From an uncultured Methylococcaceae bacterium (GTDB taxonomy: Bacteria > Pseudomonadota > Gammaproteobacteria > Methylococcales > Methylomonadaceae): a stretch of DNA of 35,946 bases. The stretch's first letter is position 1; every line of letters starts with the position of its first letter. The stretch is taken from positions 1-35,946 of the forward strand of contig CAIYOW010000043.1 in assembly GCA_903927955.1 (NCBI GenBank). Direction: 5' to 3'. This document shows, one piece after another, positions 1-9,471 of the stretch. Made by a program: the position numbers and the translations under genes. The notes under the pieces are model-generated. The model was not told the origin of the DNA. It ran no database searches and saw nothing but the letters and a program-made list of their open reading frames with translations.

Positions 1-659
1 ATCACCATGTGCACGCCAAAGGTCAGCGCGATCACCGTCATGATTAACAGTGGCAACGCGCCGCCGTGGTTTAGCATTAACTGCGGCAAACAGCCTTCGC
101 CGTTTTCGCATTGCTGCAGGAACAGCCAGCCTAAGCCAATAGCGGCAATCAGCAGCAGCAGGTTAAAGAAATGCCGGCCCGGCAACAACAACGGCTTGCC
201 GCTGATTTTTTCGCTCAGTTTGCAATAAGCAATCACCGAACCGGAAAAAGTCACCGCACCAATCAGGATGCCAATGTATATTTCAATCTCATGAATGGTT
301 TTTTCCACACCACTTAAGGAGGAGGCATCATCCATAAAATTGGCAAAACCGATCAGCACTGCCGCCATACCCACCAAGCTGTGCATAATGGCGACCAATT
401 CGGGCATTTGGGTCATAGCCACTTTTTGTGCCAACACCGCACCAATAGAGCCACCCAACAAAATGGCCACTATTAAAATGGGATAAGCGGTAGGGGTCAC
501 GGCACTGCTTAAGGTGGTGGCGATAATGGCAATGGCCATTCCCAACATGCCGTAATAGTTGCCTCTTCTGGCGGTTTCTTGGTTGCTCAGACCGCTAAGG
601 CTAATAATGAACAGGATGGTGGCAACAATGTAAGACATCGTAACTAAACTTTGTGGCAT
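1..659 (-). CDS. pntB: NAD(P) transhydrogenase subunit beta (partial)
   Basis: Membrane and NADP-binding subunit of the proton-translocating transhydrogenase, which uses the proton gradient to move hydride from NADH to NADP+. The visible part is the N-terminal, multi-helix membrane domain: the protein starts MPQSLVTMSYIVATILFIIS and continues with the typical PntB stretch GGSIGAVLAQKVAMTQMPEL and then MHSLVGMAAVLIGFAN. The frame is open to the window edge, so the rest of the membrane domain and the NADP-binding domain lie outside. The ATG at 659-657 is preceded by a good ribosome-binding site (AGGAGATTATC) and lies 12 bases after the pntA stop, so the two are co-transcribed. The identification is secure; only the C-terminal part is unseen. 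Confidence 0.96.
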   Translation of the reverse strand, partial: MPQSLVTMSYIVATILFIISLSGLSNQETARRGNYYGMLGMAIAIIATTLSSAVTPTAYPILIVAILLGGSIGAVLAQKVAMTQMPELVAIMHSLVGMAAVLIGFANFMDDASSLSGVEKTIHEIEIYIGILIGAVTFSGSVIAYCKLSEKISGKPLLLPGRHFFNLLLLIAAIGLGWLFLQQCENGEGCLPQLMLNHGGALPLLIMTVIALTFGVHMV

Positions 660-671
660 GATAATCTCCTG

Positions 672-2228
672 TTATTTTCTGAACATTTCCAACATGCGTC
701 GGGTGACTAAAAAGCCACCGACGATATTGACCGAAGCAATTAATATGGAAATCCCGGCAAGGCCCACAACCAGCGTGTCGGTTGCCGATACTTGCACCAA
801 GGCACCAATCACAATAATGCCGCTGATGGCATTGGTGACGCTCATTAACGGTGTGTGCAGCGAGGGCGAAACGTTCCAGATAACTTGATAGCCAACAAAA
901 CAAGCCAGTACAAACACGGTAAAATGTGCCATAAACGAAGCGGGGGCAACCGTGCCCAGCGCAAACAACGCCGCTACGCCGATCAACGGCGGCAACAGTT
1001 GCTTGACTACGCTGGCAGCAGCGGATGGTTGCGGTGCTGTTGCCAATACCGGCGCGGCGGGCTTGGCAGCGGGCGCGGCTGACAAAGTAGGCGGCGGTGG
1101 CGGCCAAGTGATTTTGCCTTCTTTAATAACAGTTGCACCGCGTAGCACTTCATCATCAAAATTGACATGGATGACACCATCTTTATTAGGGCACAGTTCG
1201 GTCAGCAAGTGCCGCAAGTTGGTCGCGTACAATTGGCTGGATTGGTTGGCAAGGCGACTAGGCAAATTGGTGTAGCCGATAATGGTCACATGGTGCTTGA
1301 CCACCACTAGGTCTTTTTCGGTCAATTCGCAATTGCCGCCTTGTTCGGCAGCCAAATCAACTATCACACTGCCCGGCTTCATGGATTGCACCATCTCGGC
1401 GGTGATCAATTTGGGTGCCGGTTTGCCGGGAATCAGCGCTGTGGTGACGATAATATCCACTTCTTTGGCTTGTTGGGCAAACAAGGCCATTTCGGCGGCG
1501 ATAAATTCCGGCGACATGGTTTTGGCATAGCCACCCGTGCCACTGCCTTCTTCCTTGAAGTCGAGCATCAAAAATTCCGCATCCATGCTTTCAATCTGCT
1601 CTTTCACTTCGGGCCGAGTGTCAAACGACCGCACAATAGCGCCCATGCTTTTAGCCGCGCCAATCGCCGCCAAACCGGCTACGCCCGCGCCAATCACCAA
1701 CATCTTGGCGGGTGGGATTTTACCGGCAGCCGTGATCTGCCCAGTGAAAAAGCGCCCGAAATGCTGCGCGGCCTCAACAATGGCACGGTAACCGGCAATA
1801 TTGGCCATGGAGCTTAAGGCATCCAGTTTTTGCGCCCGCGACATGCGCGGCACACTGTCCATCGCCAACACAGTGGCCTGTTTTGCCGCCAGCTTATCCA
1901 TTAGTCCGGCATTTTGTGCGGGCCAGATAAAGCTGATCAAACAGCCGCCTTCGCGCAATAAATCGCATTCGTCAACACCTAGGGCGGTATTCAGTTCGGG
2001 GGCACGGACTTTCAGCACAATGTCCGACTGTTGCCAGAGTGTTGCGGTGTCCGCCACAATGGTAACGCCAGCATCTTGGTAAGCTTGGTCAGACAAGTCC
2101 GCCGCGTCACCCGCGCCGCTTTCCAAGCTGACCGAAAAGCCTAGTTTAATCAATTGTGCAGCCGCCTCGGGGGTGGTGGCAACACGTTTTTCACCGGCGT
2201 GTATTTCTTTGGGTATCCCAATCTTCAT
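672..2228 (-). CDS. pntA: NAD(P) transhydrogenase subunit alpha
   Basis: NAD(H)-binding subunit of the membrane transhydrogenase, 518 residues, close to the length of the undivided E. coli-type PntA. The N-terminal alanine-dehydrogenase-like domain begins [20 protein letters not shown]; the dinucleotide-binding loop [19 protein letters not shown] lies near residues 179-197. The conserved segment [18 protein letters not shown] follows. A proline/alanine-rich linker (about residues 373-405, with WPPPPP) joins the soluble domain to a C-terminal membrane part with several hydrophobic helices, ending MLEMFRK. The gene is therefore the one-piece alpha type, not the split PntAA/PntAB form. The ATG is preceded by TGAGGAGATTTT. 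It leads a pntA-pntB operon likely to supply NADPH for biosynthesis. Confidence 0.97.
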   Translation of the reverse strand: MKIGIPKEIHAGEKRVATTPEAAAQLIKLGFSVSLESGAGDAADLSDQAYQDAGVTIVADTATLWQQSDIVLKVRAPELNTALGVDECDLLREGGCLISFIWPAQNAGLMDKLAAKQATVLAMDSVPRMSRAQKLDALSSMANIAGYRAIVEAAQHFGRFFTGQITAAGKIPPAKMLVIGAGVAGLAAIGAAKSMGAIVRSFDTRPEVKEQIESMDAEFLMLDFKEEGSGTGGYAKTMSPEFIAAEMALFAQQAKEVDIIVTTALIPGKPAPKLITAEMVQSMKPGSVIVDLAAEQGGNCELTEKDLVVVKHHVTIIGYTNLPSRLANQSSQLYATNLRHLLTELCPNKDGVIHVNFDDEVLRGATVIKEGKITWPPPPPTLSAAPAAKPAAPVLATAPQPSAAASVVKQLLPPLIGVAALFALGTVAPASFMAHFTVFVLACFVGYQVIWNVSPSLHTPLMSVTNAISGIIVIGALVQVSATDTLVVGLAGISILIASVNIVGGFLVTRRMLEMFRK

Positions 2229-2319
2229 AAAATCTCCTCATAATTATTTTTATCGTTATTAGCTATTTTTTTGGAGTGCGGAGTTAAAGGCATTGATTTT
2301 ATTGATAGCCTTTGGTATG

Positions 2320-2348
2320 AGCATAGAAGATTAAGCAATGGTTTTCAA
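2320..2348 (-). promoter_or_regulatory. Candidate sigma-70 promoter for pntAB
   Basis: On the minus strand TTGAAA (2348-2343) and TATGCT (2325-2320) are separated by exactly 17 bases, a good match to -35 and -10 elements. The -10 lies about 92 bases upstream of the pntA ATG, leaving a long AT-rich leader. The assignment is by eye; no transcription start is known. Confidence 0.45.
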
Positions 2349-2460
2349 TAAAAATCTTGTTTTGGCATTAAGGTGGGTATAACAACGCATCTTAAATATA
2401 GTGCCTCCCAAAAAACAAACAATAGTTTAAGATGGTGGCTATCAAAAAAGCAGGCAAAAA

Positions 2461-4551
2461 TTGAAGCACAACATAACAATGATCGAACAGCCGCATAAGC
2501 ACAGCTGCCAACTCCCTAACAACCCCATAACATACCCGTCCGCCGTAATTGCCTGTTCACTTACCCTGGCAAAGCTGCCCAGTCTGCCCCTATTATTAGG
2601 CGTATCGGTTTGCCACCACCGCTTATTGTCTGCTGGTAAAAGCTATAGCCATGTGCTGGCATGGGGGCGCAAACCCAGTGCTGGCTATGCCCACAAAATA
2701 GCTAAACAAAAAAACTTGCCCGTGCTATACATAGAAGACGGCTTTTTGCGTTCGGTAGAACCCGGCAAGCAAGCCATGCCCTTGTCGCTAGTGGCAGATA
2801 ACCTAGGCATTTATTACGATGCCAATGGCCCGTCAAGCTTGGAAGTATTAATAAAGGCGGATTATCAGGCCGGGCAAATCCAGCGCGCCCAAGCGTTAAT
2901 CAGTCTTTGGCGCAGCGCCCGTGTGTCCAAATACAATTTTGCCAGAGACTACCCACGGCCCTTGCCCAAGCCTTATGTGCTGGTTGCCGATCAGGCCAAT
3001 GGCGATCTGTCCATCCAATACGGGCAAGCAAATGCCCAGAGTTTCCAAACCATGCTGGATGCCGCTTTGGCGGAATATCCCAATTGTAACGTTTTGCTGA
3101 AAGTCCACCCCGATGTGGTTTTGGGTGCGAAGTCAGGCCATTTTGATGTTGAAGCGTTAGCCAAAAATCCGCGTATTAAGGTTTGTTCCGATGCCGTGCA
3201 TCCGGTCAGTTTAATTGAACAGGCCGAAGCAGTGTACTGTGTCACCTCGCAAATGGGCTTTGAGGCATTGTTATGGGGCAAGCCAGTACGCACGTTTGGC
3301 ATGCCGTTTTATGCCGGTTGGGGCTTGACCCATGACCACTTGCCTAGGCCAGAACGTCGCCACCCAGTGGCTTTAGAGCCGTTGGTTTATGCCGCACTGA
3401 TAGCCTATCCCCATTATATGGACCCGGAAACCTTAGAGTCTTGTACCGTAGAGCGGTTGATAGAATGGCTAGGGTTGCAGCGACGGATGCGCGGGCGTTT
3501 TCCGGCGATTCTAGAAGCCAGTGGTTTTTCGCTGTACAAAAAACCGTTTGTCAGGCGATTTTTTCAGGGCAGCACGCTTTATTTCGACCGTAAGCCCGCG
3601 CATCGGGCAGCTGATTCCGCCTCTATCGTATGGGGTAACAAGCCCGCCCCAGCCGAAGTCCTTGCCTCAGCCCGCGCTATTATCAGGCTTGAAGATGGCT
3701 TTATCCGCTCAGTCGGCTTAGGTGCCGATTTGATTGCCCCGCAGTCTTTGGCGATGGATAGCCAAGGCATGTATTACGACGCCCGCCACGTTTCCGGTTT
3801 GGAATATCTACTACAAAACACCTGCTATAACGAGGCGTTGCTAGAGCGGGCAAAACTGCTCCGAACCCGTTTGGTGACGGAAGGCTTGAGCAAATATAAC
3901 GTAGGTTCAGGCACTTGGTATCGGACTCAAGCGGGCAGGTGGGCAAGCGGCACATTGATTTTAGTGCCGGGGCAAGTGGAAAGCGATGCTTCGGTTATTT
4001 TTGGCACACAGGGCATTGCCACTAATCTGGCTTTGCTTCAGGCCGTGCGGGCGGCAAACCCCAACGCCTATCTGATTTACAAACCCCACCCCGATGTGGT
4101 CGCTGGCTTGCGCCAACCAGGCAGCGGCGAGGCAGATGTGCGGTTGTTTTGTGATCGGATACTGGTGGATATTGATATGGCGCATTTGCTGGAGCAAGTT
4201 GACGAGGTGCATACCCTCACTTCGTTGACCGGCTTTGAAGCTTTATTGCGGGGTAAAAAGGTGGTGTGCTACGGCTTGCCTTTTTATGCCGGTTGGGGTT
4301 TGACCGAAGACAAATTGCCGTTGCCCAGACGGTCACGAAAACTGAGTTTAGATGAACTGGTGGCAGCCGCTTTGATTTTGTATCCCACTTATATCAGCCG
4401 TACTACCAGAAAATTCACCACCCCGGAACGGGTGTTGGATGAATTGTTGCTCAGGCGGGAACAGACCGCCGTCCGTTTACCGTGGTGGCGGGTACTGTTG
4501 CGTTATTATCTAAAATTAGAAGCCCGAGTGATGCGGTTTTTTAACGGCTAA
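2461..4551 (+). CDS. kpsC: KpsC/WcbA-type capsule beta-Kdo transferase
   Basis: Cytoplasmic glycosyltransferase of the KpsC family, which extends the beta-linked Kdo linker between a lipid anchor and a group 2-type capsule. At 696 residues it has normal full length and shows the internal duplication of the family. Each half has an EDGF(L/I)RS motif (92-98 and 411-417), a K(V/P)HPDVV motif (214-220 and 541-547) and a PFYAGWGLT motif (282-290 and 607-615), fitting two catalytic domains. The start used here is TTG at 2461; an in-frame ATG at 2479 is an alternative, and neither has a clear ribosome-binding site. It is divergent from pntA and converges on the lipid-anchor operon, its TAA (4549-4551) overlapping the TAG of the opposite gene (4550-4548). 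No kpsM/T/D/E exporter gene is in the window. Confidence 0.9.
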   Translation: MKHNITMIEQPHKHSCQLPNNPITYPSAVIACSLTLAKLPSLPLLLGVSVCHHRLLSAGKSYSHVLAWGRKPSAGYAHKIAKQKNLPVLYIEDGFLRSVEPGKQAMPLSLVADNLGIYYDANGPSSLEVLIKADYQAGQIQRAQALISLWRSARVSKYNFARDYPRPLPKPYVLVADQANGDLSIQYGQANAQSFQTMLDAALAEYPNCNVLLKVHPDVVLGAKSGHFDVEALAKNPRIKVCSDAVHPVSLIEQAEAVYCVTSQMGFEALLWGKPVRTFGMPFYAGWGLTHDHLPRPERRHPVALEPLVYAALIAYPHYMDPETLESCTVERLIEWLGLQRRMRGRFPAILEASGFSLYKKPFVRRFFQGSTLYFDRKPAHRAADSASIVWGNKPAPAEVLASARAIIRLEDGFIRSVGLGADLIAPQSLAMDSQGMYYDARHVSGLEYLLQNTCYNEALLERAKLLRTRLVTEGLSKYNVGSGTWYRTQAGRWASGTLILVPGQVESDASVIFGTQGIATNLALLQAVRAANPNAYLIYKPHPDVVAGLRQPGSGEADVRLFCDRILVDIDMAHLLEQVDEVHTLTSLTGFEALLRGKKVVCYGLPFYAGWGLTEDKLPLPRRSRKLSLDELVAAALILYPTYISRTTRKFTTPERVLDELLLRREQTAVRLPWWRVLLRYYLKLEARVMRFFNG

Positions 4552-6104
4552 ACCACTTGGCAGGGCAAACCGGCAGCTTTTAACAGCCGCATAGCCAGTT
4601 CATCAATACTGAGCGGTTGCGGCGGGTTTACTGGGTTCTGTTGGCTCGCCATCCGGCTGTTCCACAGTGCGTAATCCGTGTAGCCATCCGGTGTGCCTAA
4701 TTGTCCGTAAACGCTTGCCATAATAGGCACATGGTCGCCATACCAGCATAGGGTGCTTTGTTTGTCTTGCTCTTGTTGGCGATGCCGTAATTTTTCTGTG
4801 AGCCGTTTCACCATTAAATCAGCATTTTTAAGGTGGCGCAGGTATACCGTTAAATCTTGGCAGTTGGGGGGAGGGGGCAGGTGATGGAACTTTTCCAAAT
4901 CGCCGCTGGCAGGTTTTTCAAGATGCAAGGGGCCATGATTTTCCATAGTGATGACAAAAATAAAAATGGGCTGTTGGCTGGCAGTGTCCAGCAGTTCGAT
5001 AATTTTGTCAGTCACTGCCTCATCGCTGGTATATTGCCCATCCATTTGCCCAGCGTTAAAAGCTTTAATGTCGATAAAATGGTCGAAGCCCATGCGCGGA
5101 TAAACTTGGTCGCGCTGGTAAAAACTGATTGGGTAGGGGTGGATGCAGACGGTTCGGTAGCCGAGTTGTTTGAGCAATCCGGCAAGGTTGGGGATGCCTT
5201 GCTTGGCCAACAGGCGGTAAGGGTTAAACTGGTGTATGCCCAGTTGCTGGCCAGTCAGGCCGGTTAAAAACGCGCATTCGGTGCGTACCGTGTTGGCTCC
5301 CCAAGCAGGCACTTGCAGTCGGCCGTATAGGCAAGAGTCGGCTTGTAATTGGTCGAAATTGTCGAGTACGTTGGCCTTGATGCCTGAATAATAAGGGCGG
5401 GGGTCAAAAAATGATTCGCTTTGCACCACGATAATATCGCTAAGATTATCAGGTAGGCTTGGGGCTATCGGCAAATGGCTAAAGTGATTTTGGCTAAAAT
5501 CATGCCGATCGTACTTTTCGGCAAATCCATAATGCCAAAAAAAAGCGAATTGCCCCAATTGCTGCAAATCTTCATTAGGTTTATAAAGTATTTTGGGCGA
5601 GTGGTGATGGGCAAGGCTTATGCACAGCCCGCTGGTGGACAATAATGCCATGCAAATAAGCAAAAAAAACGCTAGCCCCAATGTGCCTGTTAAGGCAGGT
5701 TCCAAGCCAATGCCCAAGGCGATTGCAGCAATAAATGCCAGTGTTGCTGTTGCCGTGCGGGTGATGCCCAGAAAAGGCAGGTATAGCCTTGGATGCTTGA
5801 TGGCATCGGTAAAATATTCAAAATCTTGGAAAATAAAGGCTTCCTGTAAGGTACTGAATTTGGCCTGATGGACTAAAACCAGTAAGTATTGCATAGCAAG
5901 TATAAGGGCTACGGCAAACCAAGGGCGTTGGCACAGCAACAATAATAGCGTAAAAAGCAACAGCCAAATGCCACAGTGCAGCAAAATGCTGGGCAGGCCA
6001 CGTTGCCGTAACGGCAAAGGTTTGGGCTGTAATATCCGTTCAGGTAGCCATGACAGGCCAAGGCCGCACAGCAAAGGCCAAGCAAGGTTGTGCAGTTCGC
6101 TCAT
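4548..6104 (-). CDS. Membrane LTA-synthase/phosphoglycerol-transferase-like protein
   Basis: Membrane enzyme of the alkaline-phosphatase superfamily, sulfatase/LTA-synthase branch (MdoB-like phosphoglycerol transferases and phosphoethanolamine transferases). The first 170 or so residues contain several hydrophobic helices; the rest is the catalytic domain. Visible active-site signatures are VVQSESFFD (near 226-234), WGANTVRTECAFLTG with the presumed nucleophile Thr272, then TMENHGPLH and a late WYGDHVP metal-binding motif. The ATG at 6104 is chosen because it lies one base after the TGA of the upstream reductase gene; the frame stays open further upstream but that would run into the neighbour. 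Last gene of the polyketide synthase operon. Its position matches wcbQ in Burkholderia from memory. Inferred role: adding a phosphoglycerol or similar head group to the lipid made by the operon; the true donor is unknown. Confidence 0.75.
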   Translation of the reverse strand: MSELHNLAWPLLCGLGLSWLPERILQPKPLPLRQRGLPSILLHCGIWLLLFTLLLLLCQRPWFAVALILAMQYLLVLVHQAKFSTLQEAFIFQDFEYFTDAIKHPRLYLPFLGITRTATATLAFIAAIALGIGLEPALTGTLGLAFFLLICMALLSTSGLCISLAHHHSPKILYKPNEDLQQLGQFAFFWHYGFAEKYDRHDFSQNHFSHLPIAPSLPDNLSDIIVVQSESFFDPRPYYSGIKANVLDNFDQLQADSCLYGRLQVPAWGANTVRTECAFLTGLTGQQLGIHQFNPYRLLAKQGIPNLAGLLKQLGYRTVCIHPYPISFYQRDQVYPRMGFDHFIDIKAFNAGQMDGQYTSDEAVTDKIIELLDTASQQPIFIFVITMENHGPLHLEKPASGDLEKFHHLPPPPNCQDLTVYLRHLKNADLMVKRLTEKLRHRQQEQDKQSTLCWYGDHVPIMASVYGQLGTPDGYTDYALWNSRMASQQNPVNPPQPLSIDELAMRLLKAAGLPCQVV

Positions 6105-6105
6105 A

Positions 6106-6876
6106 TCAGCCGTGGTAATTGAACCACGCCAGCAGTTGTTGTGACCAGCTCGCGGGCAGGGCAGACAGTAGCCAAGTGCCCGCATTGAGCGGAAAGGGGA
6201 AGCTTATTCTGCCACGGTTTTGTTGCAAGCCTTTTACAATGGTGCTTGCGGCCCGCTCAGCCGTCCAGACAAACGGCTTGGGGCCTGGCATATTGGCACT
6301 CATGTCCGATTCGACGTACCCCGGCATCACCACATTAACCTTTATGCCATCCTGTGCAAGCCAACCGCGCATGGCTTCGCCATAAGCTTTTATCGCCGCT
6401 TTGCTGGCGCAATAACTGGGTGTCACCGGCAAACCATAATAGGCCGCCAATGAGCTTATCAGGGCTATTTGCCCGCTACCACGCTGGCGCATGGCGGGTA
6501 CTAGGCCATTGACTAAAGCAAGGGTTGATTTAATGTTCAAATCAATTAGGGTATTAATGTCATGCCAGCTTTCACCTTGGCGTTGCTGGCCATTATTGAT
6601 GTTGATACCGGCATTGGCGATGACCAAATCAGGCAAATTTTGCCCAGTAAGTGCTTGTAACCATTGCTGTAGCTGTGCAATATCGGTCAAATCCAGCACA
6701 ACACAGGCCACTTGTGCCCCCAAAGCTTGGCAGTCTTCGCCCAGTTTGTCCAAGCGCCCCCGATCGCGCCCCTGCAAAATAATATACCGGCCGGGGGCCG
6801 CATACGCTTTTGCCAATGCCCCACCAATAGCGCCACTAGCCCCGGTGATCAATACCGTAGATTTAGTAGAGGTCAT
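6106..6876 (-). CDS. Short-chain dehydrogenase/reductase (WcbP-like)
   Basis: NAD(P)-dependent oxidoreductase of the classical SDR family, 256 residues from the ATG at 6876. The cofactor loop TGASGAIG is at 11-18, the NAG motif at 88-90, and the catalytic Ser (141/142), Tyr155 and Lys159 lie in LISSLAAYYG and SYCASKAA. The C-terminal 50 residues contain a hydrophobic stretch, suggesting membrane association. A GTG at 6894 would add six residues; ATG is preferred because it directly precedes TSTKSTVLITG and has GGAA upstream. It overlaps the kpsS-like gene by 14 bases and ends one base before the next gene, so it is translationally tied to both. Inferred role: reducing the ketone made by the oxoamine synthase, like 3-ketosphinganine reductase; the substrate is not proven. 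Confidence 0.85.
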   Translation of the reverse strand: MTSTKSTVLITGASGAIGGALAKAYAAPGRYIILQGRDRGRLDKLGEDCQALGAQVACVVLDLTDIAQLQQWLQALTGQNLPDLVIANAGININNGQQRQGESWHDINTLIDLNIKSTLALVNGLVPAMRQRGSGQIALISSLAAYYGLPVTPSYCASKAAIKAYGEAMRGWLAQDGIKVNVVMPGYVESDMSANMPGPKPFVWTAERAASTIVKGLQQNRGRISFPFPLNAGTWLLSALPASWSQQLLAWFNYHG

Positions 6877-8104
6877 AGCAACGTTCCAATGCACATTTTT
6901 CCTGAGTTAGGGCTTGGGCAGCATGGTAAGCCGCTAATTTTGTGCCTTCTTGGCTGTATAGGCTACCGTTGATTTGCGTGGCGTAGATTACTGTTTTGTG
7001 GAAGTCAGCAAACAATAGTGGGTCTGGACAGGGTGCTTTTGCCCAGAAATCATCCAATGGCCCTTGAAAAGTCAGGCCATCCATACTAAAAATTGAGTCC
7101 GCCAGGGTGATGGTTGGGCGGTTGAGCGCCAAGGACACGCCAGCTGTGGTGCTATTGACCGTCACGGTGCCGAGCGCGTGTTGCAGCAATCTTCTGATAT
7201 CGCCGCTTTCAAAATAGACAGTCCGTCCCACCATATCGAAGGTGGACTCAAGATCACGGATGATTTTTTTATAATCGATCTGGCCTATATCGAGCGGATG
7301 GTTTTTGATGACCAGATAGCTGTGTGGCGGGGCATGTTGCGCAAAAGAGGCCATGACAACTTTAACCGCTTCCGCCATATTATTAAAGTTTGAATAATGG
7401 GTGATTTGGGCATCGCTGTTGAGTTGTAGCGGGAACAAATAGAAGGGCGTTTTGCTGGTTAGCAGTGCGTTCAGCTGTTGTAATTCTTGCTGTTTAATAG
7501 TGTTGATATGTACAGTCCGTTTTACAAAACCGGTATATTCAGTGTAAATGCTATAAGGCGAGTGGGTGTTGTAATAAGGGGTCAATAAGGGATTGCACAC
7601 CCCGGCAAGATGATAGATGACATCATGTAGCGCTTGTGGGGCGAAAGACGATTTAAAATCTTGTGGTGGACGTTGTTCTGGCAAGCGTTTGGCCACTCTT
7701 TTATACCAGTCAGGATGCCGTGGCAGCAGGGAATGGCCATTGACCCCATCGCATTCCAAGGTAATCCAGTAAGGCCGGAAGTAACCGCATTCCACTACAA
7801 AAGTACGCACACCAAACGGTGCGGCATTATCAATGGCGGGTTTATGCACCGGTCGGCAATTGCCAAATATGATTTGGTCGGTTATGCCATAGCGCGTCCA
7901 GACGGCGGCCATAAAATCCTGCAAATTGACCAAACGGTCACGAAATATAAGGGATTTTTTGGTTTGCCAGTACAGCAGGTCGCCGCTGTTGAAGTTGATT
8001 TTATGGACAGCATGACCTTGCGCCATTAGCTGGTCGGCAAGGCGGGAAAAAAGTGGCGAACAAGGGCCTTGTAAAAAAAGAAATGAACGCTTGATGTTAG
8101 CCAA
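6863..8104 (-). CDS. kpsS: KpsS/WcbO-type capsule Kdo transferase
   Basis: Capsule biosynthesis protein of the KpsS family, which in E. coli places the first beta-Kdo on lyso-phosphatidylglycerol. It has 413 residues, near the normal length. The N-terminus shows the family signature FLFLQGPCSPLFSRLADQL followed by HAVHKINFNSGDLLYW; later motifs are YFRPYWITLECDGVNGHS, VIKNHPLD and VTVNSTTAGVSLALNRPTIT. The start is TTG at 8104: an in-frame TGA lies just upstream, a GGGA sits about 8 bases before it, and the next ATG would remove the conserved N-terminus. The gene follows the oxoamine synthase after a 41-base gap. Together with KpsC it implies that a Kdo linker is built on a lipid, perhaps the product of this operon instead of lyso-PG. 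Confidence 0.88.
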   Translation of the reverse strand: MANIKRSFLFLQGPCSPLFSRLADQLMAQGHAVHKINFNSGDLLYWQTKKSLIFRDRLVNLQDFMAAVWTRYGITDQIIFGNCRPVHKPAIDNAAPFGVRTFVVECGYFRPYWITLECDGVNGHSLLPRHPDWYKRVAKRLPEQRPPQDFKSSFAPQALHDVIYHLAGVCNPLLTPYYNTHSPYSIYTEYTGFVKRTVHINTIKQQELQQLNALLTSKTPFYLFPLQLNSDAQITHYSNFNNMAEAVKVVMASFAQHAPPHSYLVIKNHPLDIGQIDYKKIIRDLESTFDMVGRTVYFESGDIRRLLQHALGTVTVNSTTAGVSLALNRPTITLADSIFSMDGLTFQGPLDDFWAKAPCPDPLLFADFHKTVIYATQINGSLYSQEGTKLAAYHAAQALTQEKCALERCYDLY

Positions 8105-8145
8105 AAGCGCATTCCCAAGTCATCGGCCGATTAATGCCGGATTGT

Positions 8146-9468
8146 TCACATTGCTTCATGGAGTGCCTGAATAGTTTGGTCTATTTGCTCCTCGGTATGT
8201 CCACAAGAAATAAAAAATCTTAATCGGGCGCTTTTTTCCGGGACTGCAGGATAAAGTATGGGCAGTACATTGATGCCCTGTTCAAATAGGGTTTGTGCCA
8301 GCTGTGCGGCTTTAGCCGAACTCCCGGTCATAGCGGGTATGATAGCATATCCTTGGCTGAGCCCCGTGTCGATGCCAGCGGCTCGCGCTTGTTGGAAAAA
8401 ATAACGGGTACGCGCTTGCAAGGTGCCTACACGGTCTGGTTCGGAGCGGATAATCTGCAACGCCCTCAGTGCGGGTGCGGCGACTTGTGGCGGCATACCT
8501 ACGCTATATAAAAAACCCGGCGCTAAAAACTTTAGGTGTTCAATCAATGCAGATTCACCGGCAATAAATCCGCCACAACTGGCTAATGATTTGCTGAGTG
8601 TACCCATCCAAATGTCAACGCTTTTGCCGTCAATACCGAAATGGTCGCGAATGCCTAAGCCCATGCCACCTAAAACGCCCAAAGAATGCGCTTCATCAAC
8701 CATCAAAAAGGCATGGTGTTTTTCTTTAATGGCAATAAAGCTAGGCAAGTCGGGAATATCGCCATCCATGCTGTACAACCCCTCAATAACAATCAATACC
8801 CGCTGATAATGGTGGCGTTGTTCGGTCAGCAGGCGGTCTAACGCTTCATGGTTGTTATGCGGGAAAGACAGGCGTTTCGCACCGGACAGTTGGGCACCGG
8901 CCCAGCTGCTGTTATGGATAAATTCATCATGCAAAATCAGGTCGTTGGAGCCAAATAAATAACTAATGGTGGTGACATTGGTGGCATGGCCGCTGACCAT
9001 GACAACCGCATCGTCCACACCATAAGCATCAGCCAAGGCCATTTCCAATTGCCGGTGGATAGCCCGTTCGCCGGACACCAAACGGCTGGCGGAAACGGAT
9101 GTGCCATAGTGGTCAATGGCGACTTTTGCCGACTCTGATACACGGGCATCACCGGCTAGTTCCAAGTAATTGTAACTGGCATAATTGATGTAGTTGCGCC
9201 TGTTGATTTGGCTGGTGGCACCAGCGATAGTGTCATGTACGCGAAAAAAAGGGTTGCTGATGCCTAATTGATTGCCGCCCTGATGGATAATTTGGATTTT
9301 CTTATAGCCAGGATACTGGTCAAAACGACACCAATCTTGTTGATTTTGTATATTTTTGTTAGTAGGATTTTGGCAGTTCCTGTCATGCTCAGTAGCCTTT
9401 AGCTTACGCTCCAAAGCTTGCTGGATCAGTTTGTCTTTAAGCTGCTTGGATAAGCTTTGTGTCGCCAT
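8146..9468 (-). CDS. Alpha-oxoamine synthase (AONS/SPT family, WcbT-like)
   Basis: PLP-dependent enzyme of the 8-amino-7-oxononanoate synthase / serine palmitoyltransferase family, which joins an acyl thioester to an amino acid with loss of CO2 to give an alpha-amino ketone. It has 440 residues including an N-terminal extension of about 90 residues, lysine- and glutamine-rich at first. Family residues are visible: His161 in SGHATN, Asp258 and His261 in MVDEAHSLG, and the PLP lysine Lys293 in GTLSKSLASCGG. The ATG lies 3 bases after the stop of the polyketide synthase, which ends in an ACP without a thioesterase. This arrangement argues that the enzyme releases the ACP-bound chain. It is unlikely to be a biotin BioF because no other bio gene is nearby and the partner is a PKS. 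The amino acid used cannot be read from the sequence. Confidence 0.88.
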   Translation of the reverse strand: MATQSLSKQLKDKLIQQALERKLKATEHDRNCQNPTNKNIQNQQDWCRFDQYPGYKKIQIIHQGGNQLGISNPFFRVHDTIAGATSQINRRNYINYASYNYLELAGDARVSESAKVAIDHYGTSVSASRLVSGERAIHRQLEMALADAYGVDDAVVMVSGHATNVTTISYLFGSNDLILHDEFIHNSSWAGAQLSGAKRLSFPHNNHEALDRLLTEQRHHYQRVLIVIEGLYSMDGDIPDLPSFIAIKEKHHAFLMVDEAHSLGVLGGMGLGIRDHFGIDGKSVDIWMGTLSKSLASCGGFIAGESALIEHLKFLAPGFLYSVGMPPQVAAPALRALQIIRSEPDRVGTLQARTRYFFQQARAAGIDTGLSQGYAIIPAMTGSSAKAAQLAQTLFEQGINVLPILYPAVPEKSARLRFFISCGHTEEQIDQTIQALHEAM

Positions 9469-9471
9469 AAG

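Noticed and set aside
601-1107. Leftward 168-residue open frame overlapping pntA and pntB
   Set aside because: It lies in a different frame over two clearly recognised genes; its translation resembles no protein and mirrors their codon pattern.
8146-9468. Biotin synthesis gene bioF
   Set aside because: The protein is in the same family, but it follows a PKS by 3 bases, has a long N-terminal extension and has no bio neighbours.
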